The notes under the pieces: model-generated
What the model saw: the letters and a program-made list of their open reading frames with translations, nothing else
Told to the model about the DNA's origin: nothing
The model's database searches: none
Position numbers and translations under genes: made by a program
In this document: one piece after another, positions 16,411-24,620 of the stretch
Layout of the letters: every line of letters starts with the position of its first letter
Position numbering within the stretch: position 1 is the stretch's first letter
NCBI RefSeq assembly: GCF_022288805.1
Contig: NZ_JAKOPM010000015.1
Span: forward strand, 1 to 48,523
Length of the DNA: 48,523 bases
Source: Corynebacterium yonathiae
Lineage (GTDB): Bacteria > Actinomycetota > Actinomycetes > Mycobacteriales > Mycobacteriaceae
Reading direction: 5' to 3'

Positions 16411-18681
16411 TTAGAGGGATTCACGTACCTCATCGCGGGCCAGCACCATATTGCGCAGGGAGGCCTCGGTCTCCTCGTAGCCGCGAGTCTTAAGGCCGCA
16501 GTCCGGGTTAACCCACAGGCGCTCAACCGGTACGTGCTTGAGCGCAGCACGGATAAGCTCGGCCATCTCCGCTACAGATGGCACGCGCGGCGAGTGGATA
16601 TCATAGATTCCCGGTCCGATCTCGGAGTGGAAGGTCTCGTCGATATCCTCCAGCAGCTCCATGCGGGAACGGGCCGCCTCGATAGAGGTGACATCGGCGT
16701 CCAGACCAGCAACGGCATCGATGATCTGGCCGAACTCCGAGTAGCACAGGTGGGTGTGGATCTGAGTGGTCGGCTTGGCCTCGAGCGCTACCAGGCGGAA
16801 GGAGCGCACGGCCCAATCCAGATAGGCCTTGCGATCTTCTTCACGTAGCGGCAGCAGCTCGCGCAGAGCGGGCTCATCGATCTGAATGATATCGATGCCG
16901 GCCTCCTCCAAGTCACGGACCTCATCCGCCAGCGCAACGCCAAGTTGATCAGCGGAGACGGACTGGTGCACATCATCGCGGACGAAGGACCAGGCCAGGA
17001 TAGTCACCGGGCCGGTGAGCATACCCTTGACGTGGTGCTCCGAGAGCGATTGCGCGTACTTGGACCACTCGGTGGTCATCGCAGCCGGGCGTGAGATGTC
17101 GCCTACGACTATTGGCGGGCGGGTGCAGCGGGAGCCATAGGACTGGACCCAGCCGTTTTCGGTAACCACAAAGCCTTCGAGCAGCTCGGCAAAGTACTGA
17201 ACCATGTCATTGCGCTCTGGCTCGCCGTGTACGAGTACATCGAGGCCGAGACGCTCTTGCAGCTCGATGACGGACTTGACCTCATCCTTGAGGGCGGCGT
17301 TGTAGTCGGCGTCGGAAAGCTCGCCCTTGCGGTGCGCCGCACGCGCCTGCCGGATCTCCTTGGTCTGTGGGAAGGAACCGATGGTGGTAGTCGGCAGCTG
17401 CGGGAGGCCGAGTTCCTTCTGCGCCTCGTTGCGCTCGGCAAAGGCAGGCTCGCGCTTGACCTCGCCGGCCGGCAGCTTCTCGATGCGCGCCTTCACCGCC
17501 GCATTGTGGATGCGCTCGGAATCAGCACGGGTGCGCACCGCGCGGTCGCTGATGCTATACGCCTCCGGTACCTCCAGCGGGCCCTGGGACAGGGCGACGA
17601 CTTCCTTGACCTTCTCGTTGGCGAAGGAGAACCAAGTAGCAACGTCGGCAGGCAGCTTGGTTTCTGCCTCCACGGTGTGCGGCACATGCTGTAGGGATAC
17701 GGAGGTAGATACGGAGGGGGAGTCGAGGCTTGTCTCTAGATCCTCGTACTTGGAGCGCAGGTCACGCAGGTTGGCGGCCCAGACATTGCGACCGTCGATA
17801 AGCCCGGCAACCACGTGGGTGTTCAGGTTCTTCACGCGCTCAAGGTAGCCCTCATCGAGTGCCAGGGTGCCCACGGAAAGGTCCACCTGGACGGCCTCTG
17901 GCTTAAGTTCCGCCAGAACGTCAAGACCCTTGCGCGCAGAGCCGTAAGGCGTGGTGAGATATACCTGCGGGCGGTTGTCCGCACTCAAAATGGCCTCATA
18001 GGCTCGCTTGGTGTGGGCGGCTAGCTCCTCATCGGTGGCAACGGTCAGGTCTGCTACCAGGGCAGGCTCAGCCAGCTGTACCCACTTCACGCCGGACTTA
18101 TCCAGCTCGGCCAGTATCTCCTGGTAGGCCTTTACGGCATCATTCAGGCGGTCGAGCGGAGATTTAGTAGCACCCTCAGCCTGCTTGGATAGCGCCAGCA
18201 GGGTGACTGGACCGACGAGGTACGGGCGCACGGTATGGCCTGCTGCGCGGGCCTCTTCCACCAGCTTGATAACGCGCTGTGGATGCGCCGTGAAGTCCTG
18301 GTCATCGGAGATTTCTGGGACGATGTAGTGGTAGTTGGTATCGAACCACTTGGTCATCTCCAGCGGCGCGGTGTCCTTATTGCCGCGAGCCAAGGTGAAC
18401 TCATCATCCAGGGTTTCGCCAGCCACCGCGCCAACGGTCAGTGCGGTCTCGAGCACCTGGTCGTAGTAAGCGACGTCGGCTGGAATGGCATAGTCCTCAG
18501 TAAGACCGAGGTCGCGCAAGCGGTTATAGGTATCCAAGCGCAGGGAGTGCGCGGCAGACTCGAAGGTCTCCGCATCGATGCGGCCGGCCCAGTAGGATTC
18601 CAGCGCGCGCTTGAGTTCGCGATTAGCACCGACGCGCGGATAGCCCTCAATCGTCGCCTTGGGGAAGTTAGTGTTCGTCAT
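16411..18681 (-). CDS. metE: MetE, cobalamin-independent methionine synthase
   Basis: The 756-residue protein transfers the methyl group from 5-methyltetrahydropteroyl-triglutamate to homocysteine. It has the two-barrel MetE layout: an N-terminal folate-binding half beginning TIEGYPRVGANRELKRALE and a C-terminal catalytic half with the zinc ligands IHTHLCYSEF (His, Cys) and NPDCGLKTRGY (Cys). VHGEPERNDMVQYF is a strong family match. The start overlaps the 3' end of metF by 14 bp, so the two are co-transcribed with metF first, matching donor supply to use. Confidence 0.97.
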   Translation of the reverse strand: MTNTNFPKATIEGYPRVGANRELKRALESYWAGRIDAETFESAAHSLRLDTYNRLRDLGLTEDYAIPADVAYYDQVLETALTVGAVAGETLDDEFTLARGNKDTAPLEMTKWFDTNYHYIVPEISDDQDFTAHPQRVIKLVEEARAAGHTVRPYLVGPVTLLALSKQAEGATKSPLDRLNDAVKAYQEILAELDKSGVKWVQLAEPALVADLTVATDEELAAHTKRAYEAILSADNRPQVYLTTPYGSARKGLDVLAELKPEAVQVDLSVGTLALDEGYLERVKNLNTHVVAGLIDGRNVWAANLRDLRSKYEDLETSLDSPSVSTSVSLQHVPHTVEAETKLPADVATWFSFANEKVKEVVALSQGPLEVPEAYSISDRAVRTRADSERIHNAAVKARIEKLPAGEVKREPAFAERNEAQKELGLPQLPTTTIGSFPQTKEIRQARAAHRKGELSDADYNAALKDEVKSVIELQERLGLDVLVHGEPERNDMVQYFAELLEGFVVTENGWVQSYGSRCTRPPIVVGDISRPAAMTTEWSKYAQSLSEHHVKGMLTGPVTILAWSFVRDDVHQSVSADQLGVALADEVRDLEEAGIDIIQIDEPALRELLPLREEDRKAYLDWAVRSFRLVALEAKPTTQIHTHLCYSEFGQIIDAVAGLDADVTSIEAARSRMELLEDIDETFHSEIGPGIYDIHSPRVPSVAEMAELIRAALKHVPVERLWVNPDCGLKTRGYEETEASLRNMVLARDEVRESL

Positions 18682-19600
18682 TGTCTACTCCGATTCGAGA
18701 TAACAGGTCTTGGGTAATGTCCGGATTGTTGTGGGTATAGATATGGAGGCCGTCCGCGCCGCCGGCCACGATGGTGCGGGCCAATTGGGCGGTAAGCTCC
18801 ATGCCGATTTCGTATTCCTCTTCTGGGGTTTTCGCTGCCGCGAGCTGAGTGCGCACCCTTTCGGGTACGGTCAGCCCGGACAGCTGGCCCATTCGCTCCA
18901 ACCGGCGCAGGCTGGTCATGGGCATAATCCCCGGAATAAGGGGGATTTTTACCCCGGCCAACTTGGCCTTTTGGGCGAAGCGGAGGAAATCCTCGGCGTC
19001 AAAGAAAAGCTGGGTGATGGCGAAGTCCGCGCCAAGGCGCTGCTTATTGAGCAGAACGTCGAAGTCCTCGTCCTCGTTTTTGGATTCGGCATGGCCGCTG
19101 GGGTAGCAAGCTACGCTTACCGCGAGACGGCCGGCGGCAAAGCGGGCTGCCTGGTGGCTTTCCAACTCACGGATGAGGCGAACCAGTTCATCGGCATGCT
19201 GCAGGTAGTGCTCTGGCATGCCGCCTTCGGGAAGGTCGCCGCGCAGAGCTAGCAGACCGCGCACGCCAGCATCTACTAAGCGATTAATCCATTCGATGAG
19301 CTCATCGCGCGATCCGGCTGTGCACGCCAAGTGCGCCAGCGGGCGCATGGAGGTGTTCTGCGAAATCTTCTCAATGAAGGCCGCGGTTCCTTCCAACCAC
19401 CCGGAGCGCTGAGAGCTGGTCACAGCGATGTAATCGGGGTGATAGCTTTCCAGGACCTCTAAAAGGCGGTCGATCTTGGCGGCATCGGCATTGTGGCGCG
19501 GCGGGATTACCTCGAAAGACAGGGCAAGGCGCTGGGGCACATTTGCTTCTTCTTCGCTCTCATAATCCAAGGGTGCGGAAGCAGATAGTCGCGGGCTCAT
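18668..19600 (-). CDS. metF: MetF, 5,10-methylenetetrahydrofolate reductase
   Basis: The 310-residue protein forms the methyl donor for MetE by FAD-dependent reduction of methylene-THF. Recognisable parts are the N-terminal LSFEVIPPRHN, the folate/FAD loop LRGDLPEGG and ITQLFFDAEDFLRF. The ATG at 19600 is preferred because AAGGAGG lies 5-6 nt upstream; an in-frame GTG at 19606 sits inside that ribosome binding site. It is the first gene of a metF-metE operon, with a putative McbR operator 150 bp upstream. Confidence 0.95.
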   Translation of the reverse strand: MSPRLSASAPLDYESEEEANVPQRLALSFEVIPPRHNADAAKIDRLLEVLESYHPDYIAVTSSQRSGWLEGTAAFIEKISQNTSMRPLAHLACTAGSRDELIEWINRLVDAGVRGLLALRGDLPEGGMPEHYLQHADELVRLIRELESHQAARFAAGRLAVSVACYPSGHAESKNEDEDFDVLLNKQRLGADFAITQLFFDAEDFLRFAQKAKLAGVKIPLIPGIMPMTSLRRLERMGQLSGLTVPERVRTQLAAAKTPEEEYEIGMELTAQLARTIVAGGADGLHIYTHNNPDITQDLLSRIGVDNDEH

Positions 19601-19752
19601 GGTCACCTCCTTTGCTGGTCGTCGTTGGTGTGTTGAGAAAAACGTACCAAGCTGTTCAGTTTGCGCGATAGCAATCTGTCAATGGTAATACCTTTGCAGC
19701 CCTGCAAACTGCGAGGTTGGCGAAAAATCGGCTGAATAATAATCCCGCAATC

Positions 19753-19768
19753 TGAACCAAGCGGTCTA
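19753..19768 (-). promoter_or_regulatory. Possible McbR operator upstream of metF
   Basis: TGAAC-N6-GTCTA matches the C. glutamicum McbR consensus TAGAC-N6-GTCTA (recalled) at 8 of 10 positions. McbR represses methionine and sulfur genes there. It lies in the 282-bp gap between metF and the divergent 19883 gene, upstream of A+T-rich sequence that could carry the metF -10. The call is tentative. Confidence 0.35.
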
Positions 19769-19882
19769 TTTCCGGTGCGTACCCCCAGCACGCCACAGCG
19801 CCAACGGTGGTACACCTCCCACCGCGTCACTATGCTGGGTGAAAACGAATTGATAAATCTGAGTTAAGGAGTGTTCCACCCC

Positions 19883-20632
19883 ATGAACCCCACCACGCTA
19901 AACGTGGCTTTCAAGACCGCATCGAACCTGTGGAGCCAGTTCAATAACTACCGCGAGGAAAAGTCCCGCGAGGCCTATACCGCCTTGGAAGAAGCCGCAC
20001 AGAAGATGGACGAGCGCGATAATGACACCTTCGCCGAATCCCGCCGCCAGGCCGGCGCTGTTACCCGCGCCGCACACTCTCGCCTCGAGCGTGCTCTGGA
20101 GGAATTCAACGACTACCGCGAAGACGCCACCGAGCGCTTGAACGACGCCAAGGAAGAAGCCACCAAGAAGGCTAAGAAGGCCCGCAAGCAGGCCAAGAAG
20201 GATTCCCAGAAGGCACAAAAGAATCTCAAGAAGAAATCCGCCAAGGTAGCCAAGAAGCAGAAGAATAAGAAGTCCTCTAAGGGCTGGATCTTCGCCGGCA
20301 TCATCGCTGTGCTGTCCGCTGCGGCCGGTGCCGCCTACTACTGGCTGCGCTCCAATGACAAGCCATCTCAGACCCCGCCGCGCGTGGATGACTTCCAGTC
20401 CGATTCCCATACCGCTCCGGAGTCAACCTTGGTCTACACCTCCACCAGCGAGAATGACAACCAGTCCGACCTCGTTGAAGAAGGTGCCGTACGCGATGAG
20501 GAACTTCTCGGTTCCATCGACGAACAGCTGGCCAAGCACCGCGAGGAAGAAGCTGCTCAGCCAGTTGATACCACCCGCGTTACCGATGACCACCAAAACG
20601 AGGGCAAGCACCGCCTGCAAACCGATGAATAA
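19883..20632 (+). CDS. Lys-rich coiled-coil protein with one membrane segment
   Basis: I recognise no named family for this 249-residue protein. Residues 1-135 are a highly charged helix-forming region rich in Ala, Glu, Lys and Arg, ending in a Lys block (KKAKKARKQAKKDSQKAQKN). One transmembrane segment follows near 139-159 (GWIFAGIIAVLSAAAGAAYY), then an acidic, Ser/Thr/Asp/Glu-rich tail of about 85 residues. Positive residues before the segment suggest the N-terminus is inside. The ATG at 19883 has AAGGAG upstream. It may be a structural or envelope-associated protein; the function is not inferable. Confidence 0.75.
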   Translation: MNPTTLNVAFKTASNLWSQFNNYREEKSREAYTALEEAAQKMDERDNDTFAESRRQAGAVTRAAHSRLERALEEFNDYREDATERLNDAKEEATKKAKKARKQAKKDSQKAQKNLKKKSAKVAKKQKNKKSSKGWIFAGIIAVLSAAAGAAYYWLRSNDKPSQTPPRVDDFQSDSHTAPESTLVYTSTSENDNQSDLVEEGAVRDEELLGSIDEQLAKHREEEAAQPVDTTRVTDDHQNEGKHRLQTDE

Positions 20633-20753
20633 ATACGCTTATCACCCCGCCGTGGGGGTATGTATAGCGTTGTCTAGATCTCATTTCTTTGCTTAGACAA
20701 AAGTCTCTTGATTGAATTCCCACATTAGGGATCTTTCTACAAGGAGATGAACA

Positions 20754-20957
20754 ATGAGCTTTGAGTCTCTCACCGTCAAGCTCAAAGACGGCTCAACGTA
20801 CTACTTCCCGGCGGGCGCGGTGTCCAAAGACCCTTCCTCTCGCGTGGACAACCTGCGCTTCGCCATCGATAACGGAACCACCTTCCACTCCGTGGATGAG
20901 GCCGGCATCGAGCGCGAGTTCAACGGTCACGACGTCCGCAATTACCACCTAGCCTAA
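20754..20957 (+). CDS. Small conserved-looking hypothetical protein (67 aa)
   Basis: This is a soluble 67-residue protein with alternating beta-like segments (SLTVKLKDGSTYYFPAG) and no Cys, membrane segment or signal. AAGGAG lies 7 nt before the ATG, and a strong terminator follows within 15 bp, so it is a compact single-gene unit. I do not recognise the family. Confidence 0.75.
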   Translation: MSFESLTVKLKDGSTYYFPAGAVSKDPSSRVDNLRFAIDNGTTFHSVDEAGIEREFNGHDVRNYHLA

Positions 20958-20967
20958 GCGTTAGCAC

Positions 20968-21010
20968 AATCCCTTCCCCGCAGTTCACCAACCTGTGCGG
21001 AGGGGATTTT
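20968..21010 (+). terminator. Rho-independent terminator
   Basis: ATCCCTTCCCCGCA pairs with TGCGGAGGGGAT across a short loop and is followed by TTTTCGC. It ends the 20754 gene. Confidence 0.8.
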
Positions 21011-21057
21011 CGCATGCCCACCCCCACGCTGCTGCCTCGCCGTCTATCGTGGATCTT

Positions 21058-21528
21058 ATGGAACTTCGCGCAACGCAGGAATCTGACCGCACCTACCTCG
21101 CCCGCCTCAACTTTCTTACCGATACTTTCGGTGACGAGCACGGCGAGCTCTCCCCCGACTTCGCCGATGATTTCGCCTTCTACGTGGAAAATTGGGATCC
21201 CAACCAGGGCGGTTTCATCGCCTGGCAGGAGCTCGTCCCGGCTGGCGGCGTGTGGCTCAACTGGGGTACGGAGGACAATCACGGCTTTGGCTTTGTCGAA
21301 CCCGCCATTCCGGAGCTCGCCATCGCGGTCGAGGCCCGCTATAAGGGCCAGGGCATTGCCACCGCGCTTATCGACGCCGCCATTTCCCTCGCCCAGACCC
21401 TGCGCGCCCCCGGCATCTCGCTAGCCGTCCACCCCGATAATCCCCGCGCCAAGGGCCTCTACGAGCACCTCGGCTTCGAACACGTAGGCAGCCACAAGGA
21501 TCATTTTGTGATGGTCAAGCGCTTCTAA
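21058..21528 (+). CDS. GNAT-family N-acetyltransferase
   Basis: The 156-residue protein begins MELRATQESDRTYLARLN. It has the acetyl-CoA-binding motif A (VEARYKGQGIATALIDAAI; Q/R-x-x-G-x-G/A) and motif B (SLAVHPDNPRAKGLYEHLGFEHVG). The acceptor substrate is unknown. ATG 21058 is chosen since it starts the domain; an upstream in-frame extension to 20995 runs through the preceding terminator. It converges on the 82-aa gene with a 4-bp overlap. Confidence 0.85.
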   Translation: MELRATQESDRTYLARLNFLTDTFGDEHGELSPDFADDFAFYVENWDPNQGGFIAWQELVPAGGVWLNWGTEDNHGFGFVEPAIPELAIAVEARYKGQGIATALIDAAISLAQTLRAPGISLAVHPDNPRAKGLYEHLGFEHVGSHKDHFVMVKRF

Positions 21529-21773
21529 ATCGAACGCAGGCGGGCGTGGGTGACGTAGATCGGCTCGTTATCCACGGCCGTCTTAAATTCTTCGGTCAGG
21601 CCAGCCATAACTGCCTCACGCGCCTCTTCGCGGGTGCTGTGAAAGCTCACAACCTCACCATCCACCGCGGCTTCGCCGCGCTTGCGCACTACAACGTATT
21701 CTGCGCCTTCCGGCGCCGAGACTTTCTTCTCTGTGGAGGTAAAGGGATCACTGTAGCGAACATTGGCGGTCAT
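21525..21773 (-). CDS. Small hypothetical protein (82 aa)
   Basis: This acidic, soluble 82-residue protein begins MTANVRYSDPFTSTEKKV. It contains YVVVRKRGEAAVDGEVVSFHSTREEAREA, which looks like a beta-hairpin followed by a helix, as in small DUF2188-like proteins, though I am not certain of the family. AGGAG stands 8 nt before the ATG at 21773. A longer reading frame to 21875 lacks a ribosome binding site. Confidence 0.65.
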   Translation of the reverse strand: MTANVRYSDPFTSTEKKVSAPEGAEYVVVRKRGEAAVDGEVVSFHSTREEAREAVMAGLTEEFKTAVDNEPIYVTHARLRSI

Positions 21774-21881
21774 GGTTGGTCTCCTAGTGGTATCGCGGGA
21801 CAGTAATGATTCCCCGTTCACTGTACTGAAAGTTTCTCCCCCGCGACCTTGCACACTTCCGCCCTCTTCTTTCACCGTTCA

Positions 21882-21947
21882 CGATTTTCGTCCATGTAAA
21901 CCGGCACAACCGTCGACGGAAACCACAGTTTGTATGGACGAAAATCG
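21882..21947. repeat. 66-bp palindromic intergenic element, copy A
   Basis: The ends are perfect 14-bp inverted repeats: CGATTTTCGTCCAT (21882-21895) and ATGGACGAAAATCG (21934-21947). The dyad centre is exactly at GTCGAC (21912-21917), and 24 of 33 arm positions pair. An element with the same centre and one closely related arm lies at 48357-48418. It occupies the gap between the 82-aa gene and tRNA-Ala. Confidence 0.8.
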
Positions 21948-21976
21948 CTAAATCAACCCCCTGAACCCCTCCACAT

Positions 21977-22014
21977 AGAAAAAGTCCGGCCCCTCCGAAG
22001 AGGAAACCGGACTT
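21977..22014 (-). terminator. Rho-independent terminator of tRNA-Ala
   Basis: AAGTCCGG (21982-21989) and CCGGACTT (22007-22014) form an 8-bp stem with an inner CCTCT/AGAGG-like pairing. On the minus strand it is followed by TTTTTC. It lies just downstream of tRNA-Ala. Confidence 0.85.
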
Positions 22015-22021
22015 CATACTG

Positions 22022-22094
22022 TGGAGCATAGGAGAATCGAACTCCTGACCTTCTGCTTGCAAAGCAGATGCTCTACCAATTGAGCTAATGCCCC
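22022..22094 (-). tRNA. tRNA-Ala (anticodon TGC)
   Basis: The minus strand reads GGGGCATTAGCTCAATTGG at the 5' end, with acceptor stem GGGGCAT/ATGCTCC. The anticodon stem TCTGC/GCAGA encloses TTTGCAA (anticodon TGC), and the T arm is AGGAGTTCGATTCTCCT. The CCA end is not encoded. Confidence 0.96.
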
Positions 22095-22251
22095 AGTGCC
22101 TAAATACTTTACTACCGCAGGCGAAGTAACTCCAAACCTGAACCACACAAACCACCTTGGTCACTTTAGGCATGTCCTATCACTTCTGTAACACGCAGGC
22201 GCTAGAGTCATGGGCACATCGTGTCCACTTTCCCTCATCCTTAGGAAGACT

Positions 22252-23115
22252 ATGCGCCGCATTCTCACCTCTGCACTCACCGTGCTTATTGCCGCCGCCA
22301 TGCCAGCAGCCGCTCATGCACAGTTACCGCAAATCCCACGATTGCCTGCGTCTTCAAGCGCGGATATTCAAGGAGAAATCAACCATCGCCTCGAGGATGC
22401 CCGCGCACAGGTCGAAGATTTCAGCTCCCAGGCATTTCCACACACTGCCCCCGGGAAGAAGGCACCCGCCGCCCCAGCTCCAAAGAAGCCGCAGCCGCGC
22501 AGCGAAGGTGGCGTCGACTGTGCCAACTGCGTAGCTATCACCTACGACGACGGCCCCGGCGCCGAGACCAACCGCCTGCTGGACAAGCTCAAAGCAAAGA
22601 ACGCGCACGCAAGCTTCATGGTGATCGCCCCCAGTGCTGAGCAGCACCCTGAGCTCCTCAAACGCATGAAGGCCGAGGGCCACACTATCGGCAACCACAC
22701 CAAGAGCCACCGCCAACTCAACACGCTGTCCTACGAGCAGGTATCCCAAGAGATAGACGCCGGTAACGCCGCTATTAAGAAGGCCACCGGCCAGGGGACG
22801 CGCTGGGTACGCCCGCCCTACGGAGCTACCAACGCCACCGTGGATCAGGTAACCCGCGATAAGGGCGTCTCCCAGGCGCTATGGGACGTCGACACCGTGG
22901 ATTGGAAGGACCGCAACTCTGAGCACGTCTGTTCCTCGGCCGTGCAGGGTGCCCGCGCCGGCTCCATCGTCTTGATGCATGATATCCACCCCACCACCGT
23001 GGACGCTGCCGATTGCGTCATCGATGGCCTACGCGCCAAGGGCCTCGAGCCTGTGAGCATGGATCGCCTCCTGCGCACCCCTGTGGCAGGTAAGCGCTAC
23101 TACGCTCGTGGTTAA
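22252..23115 (+). CDS. Secreted polysaccharide deacetylase (NodB domain)
   Basis: This 287-residue precursor has a Sec signal peptide (about 1-22, ending AAAHAQ). A low-complexity Pro/Ala/Lys linker follows, then a NodB/CE4 domain (about 95-285). The CE4 motifs are visible: AITYDDGPG (catalytic Asp and metal Asp), GNHTKSH (metal His pair), RPPYGA (motif 3), WDVDTVDW and VLMHDIH. Metal-dependent de-N-acetylation of peptidoglycan or another polysaccharide is likely. ATG 22252 is chosen for the AGGAAG upstream and the proper signal peptide; a frame from 22210 would disrupt the signal. The stop overlaps the mpg start (TAATG). Confidence 0.92.
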   Translation: MRRILTSALTVLIAAAMPAAAHAQLPQIPRLPASSSADIQGEINHRLEDARAQVEDFSSQAFPHTAPGKKAPAAPAPKKPQPRSEGGVDCANCVAITYDDGPGAETNRLLDKLKAKNAHASFMVIAPSAEQHPELLKRMKAEGHTIGNHTKSHRQLNTLSYEQVSQEIDAGNAAIKKATGQGTRWVRPPYGATNATVDQVTRDKGVSQALWDVDTVDWKDRNSEHVCSSAVQGARAGSIVLMHDIHPTTVDAADCVIDGLRAKGLEPVSMDRLLRTPVAGKRYYARG

Positions 23116-23663
23116 TGATTGATTTTGCTCTGACTGCCGACGCCGTCGCTCCCCAACTCCTCGGCTGCACCCTCACCCATGCCGGAGTGAGCATCCGCCT
23201 CACTGAGGTCGAGGCTTACCTAGGCGCCGAGGACTCCGCGGCACACACCTTCAATGGCAAGACCCCGCGCAATGCGGCCATGTTCGGTCCGCCGGGCAGG
23301 TTCTACGTCTATATTTCTTACGGCATCCACCGCAACGTCAATATCGTCTGTGCCCCTGAAGGGACTGGCCAGGGCTGCCTGCTGCGCGGCGGTGAAATCA
23401 TCGAGGGTGCCGATATCGCCTTCGCTCGCCGCGGCACCACTGATTTTCATAATCTCGCCCGCGGACCAGGAAATTTGGGCAAGGCCCTAGGCTTCACGTT
23501 GGAAGATAACCACCAACCGATTCAGATTGTAGAGCGAACCTCCGAACCAGAATGGGTACGCGGACCGCGTATCGGTATCTCTAAAAACCAAGAAGCGGCC
23601 CTACGGTTTTGGATCCCTTTCGATAAAACCGTCTCGGCCCGCCGCGGCTATCCCAAGCAATAG
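23115..23663 (+). CDS. mpg: DNA-3-methyladenine (alkyladenine) glycosylase
   Basis: This 182-residue AAG/Mpg-type glycosylase removes alkylated purines in base excision repair. Diagnostic stretches are LTEVEAYLGAEDSAAHTFNGKTPRN with the catalytic Glu, GRFYVYISYGIHRNVNIV, LRGGEIIEG and GPGNLGKALG. The length is slightly short of the usual 190-210 residues but all core blocks are there. It is translationally coupled to the deacetylase by TAATG; the two functions seem unrelated. Confidence 0.93.
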   Translation: MIDFALTADAVAPQLLGCTLTHAGVSIRLTEVEAYLGAEDSAAHTFNGKTPRNAAMFGPPGRFYVYISYGIHRNVNIVCAPEGTGQGCLLRGGEIIEGADIAFARRGTTDFHNLARGPGNLGKALGFTLEDNHQPIQIVERTSEPEWVRGPRIGISKNQEAALRFWIPFDKTVSARRGYPKQ

Positions 23664-23681
23664 CCCCGCAAAGTGCGCTGC

Positions 23682-24167
23682 TTAATAGCGCCCACCATAA
23701 CGCTCATCATTCTCAATGGCCTTTATGATCCGCTCATTGATCTGCAGCATCTGGCGGATCTGCGTGCGGGTCAGGTTATCCATCACGGACCTCCTCGCCT
23801 GCTTAGCGTGTCTAGGCGCGGTCTCTACTACTTTGTCCCAGCCGCTATCCGTGAGCTTTGCCATGGTGGTGCGGCCATCAGTCGGGCACGGCTGGCGCAC
23901 GACCCACCCCTGCTTTTCTAGGCGCGTAACGACCTGGCTCAAGCGGGACAAAGATCCATTGGCCGTAATCGCCAAATCACGCATACGCATCTCGCGATTT
24001 TCCGCCTCAGATAGCCGAGAGAGCACCGTGTATTCAAAAAAGCTCAGGCCTGCGTCATCACGCAGCTGAGCATCCAAAATATTGGTCAAGCGAATATTTA
24101 CGCTCATTAAGGACATAAATGATGCGAGCTCTTCATCATTTAGCCAGTAGTCATCGCGCTCGGTCAT
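23682..24167 (-). CDS. MarR-family transcriptional regulator
   Basis: The 161-residue protein has a winged helix-turn-helix in the middle: FFEYTVLSRLSEAENREMRMRDLAITANGS, LSRLSQVVTRLEKQGWVVR and PTDGRTTMAKLTDSG are the MarR helix, recognition helix and wing. The ligand and targets are unknown. No Shine-Dalgarno precedes the ATG; TAGAAT sits 7 nt upstream, so the mRNA may be leaderless. A 6-bp inverted repeat upstream could be its own operator. It lies downstream of yjbR on the same strand. Confidence 0.88.
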   Translation of the reverse strand: MTERDDYWLNDEELASFMSLMSVNIRLTNILDAQLRDDAGLSFFEYTVLSRLSEAENREMRMRDLAITANGSLSRLSQVVTRLEKQGWVVRQPCPTDGRTTMAKLTDSGWDKVVETAPRHAKQARRSVMDNLTRTQIRQMLQINERIIKAIENDERYGGRY

Positions 24168-24203
24168 GGGATTTATTCTATCAACATGGCTTTAATTTTA
24201 AAG
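24168..24203 (-). promoter_or_regulatory. Putative marR promoter and autoregulatory operator
   Basis: On the minus strand, CTTTAAAATTAAAG (24203-24190; inverted CTTTAA/TTAAAG) is followed by a -10-like TAGAAT (24180-24175) and the ATG at 24167. The palindrome covers the -35 region, a usual place for MarR autorepression. This is inferred from spacing only. Confidence 0.45.
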
Positions 24204-24234
24204 TGACTCGCCATTGTCCTTAATACAAAGGGCT

Positions 24235-24612
24235 TTAGTGCACAGAGGACGGATCGATCGGCCGCCGCCCTCTCGGCAGCTTTTCCACCACCAAACGATA
24301 GGAGTCCGTGACTAACTCCTCTACCAGCCGTTCGTGCAGATCTGCGTGTGGATAGACAGAAACCCAATGCCGCTTATTCATGTGGTAGCCCGGCGCAATG
24401 AATGGATACTGCTGCTGTAGCGCTTGGCAGTCCTCCGGCTCGGCCTTAATGATCATTTGCTGTTGACCGGTCACCGCTGTCAACAGCAAGAAAATTTTGC
24501 CGCGTACTTTAAATACGTCCCAGTCGGGACCAAAAGGATGCAGCACCTGCGAACCGAGCATCTCTTCGGCGCGCTGCCACGCAACCTTGTAGATGCCGCT
24601 CCCGTCCAACAT
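24235..24612 (-). CDS. MmcQ/YjbR-like protein next to the insertion site
   Basis: The 125-residue protein starts MLDGSGIYKVAWQRAEEML and contains HPFGPDWDVFKVRGKIFLLL and YHMNKRHWVSV, typical of YjbR (CyaY-fold) proteins of unknown role. I place the start at ATG 24612. A longer frame to 24663 would take its first 17 codons from the IS110-like element, which begins at 24615. The native promoter and ribosome binding site were probably displaced to the far side of the insertion (beyond 48324), so expression may now depend on the IS end. Confidence 0.75.
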   Translation of the reverse strand: MLDGSGIYKVAWQRAEEMLGSQVLHPFGPDWDVFKVRGKIFLLLTAVTGQQQMIIKAEPEDCQALQQQYPFIAPGYHMNKRHWVSVYPHADLHERLVEELVTDSYRLVVEKLPRGRRPIDPSSVH

Positions 24613-24620
24613 CGCCCCCC

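Noticed and set aside
20690..20720. TAGAC-AAAA-GTCTC resembling an McbR site
   Set aside because: The spacer is 4 rather than 6 bp and the neighbouring gene has no link to sulfur metabolism.
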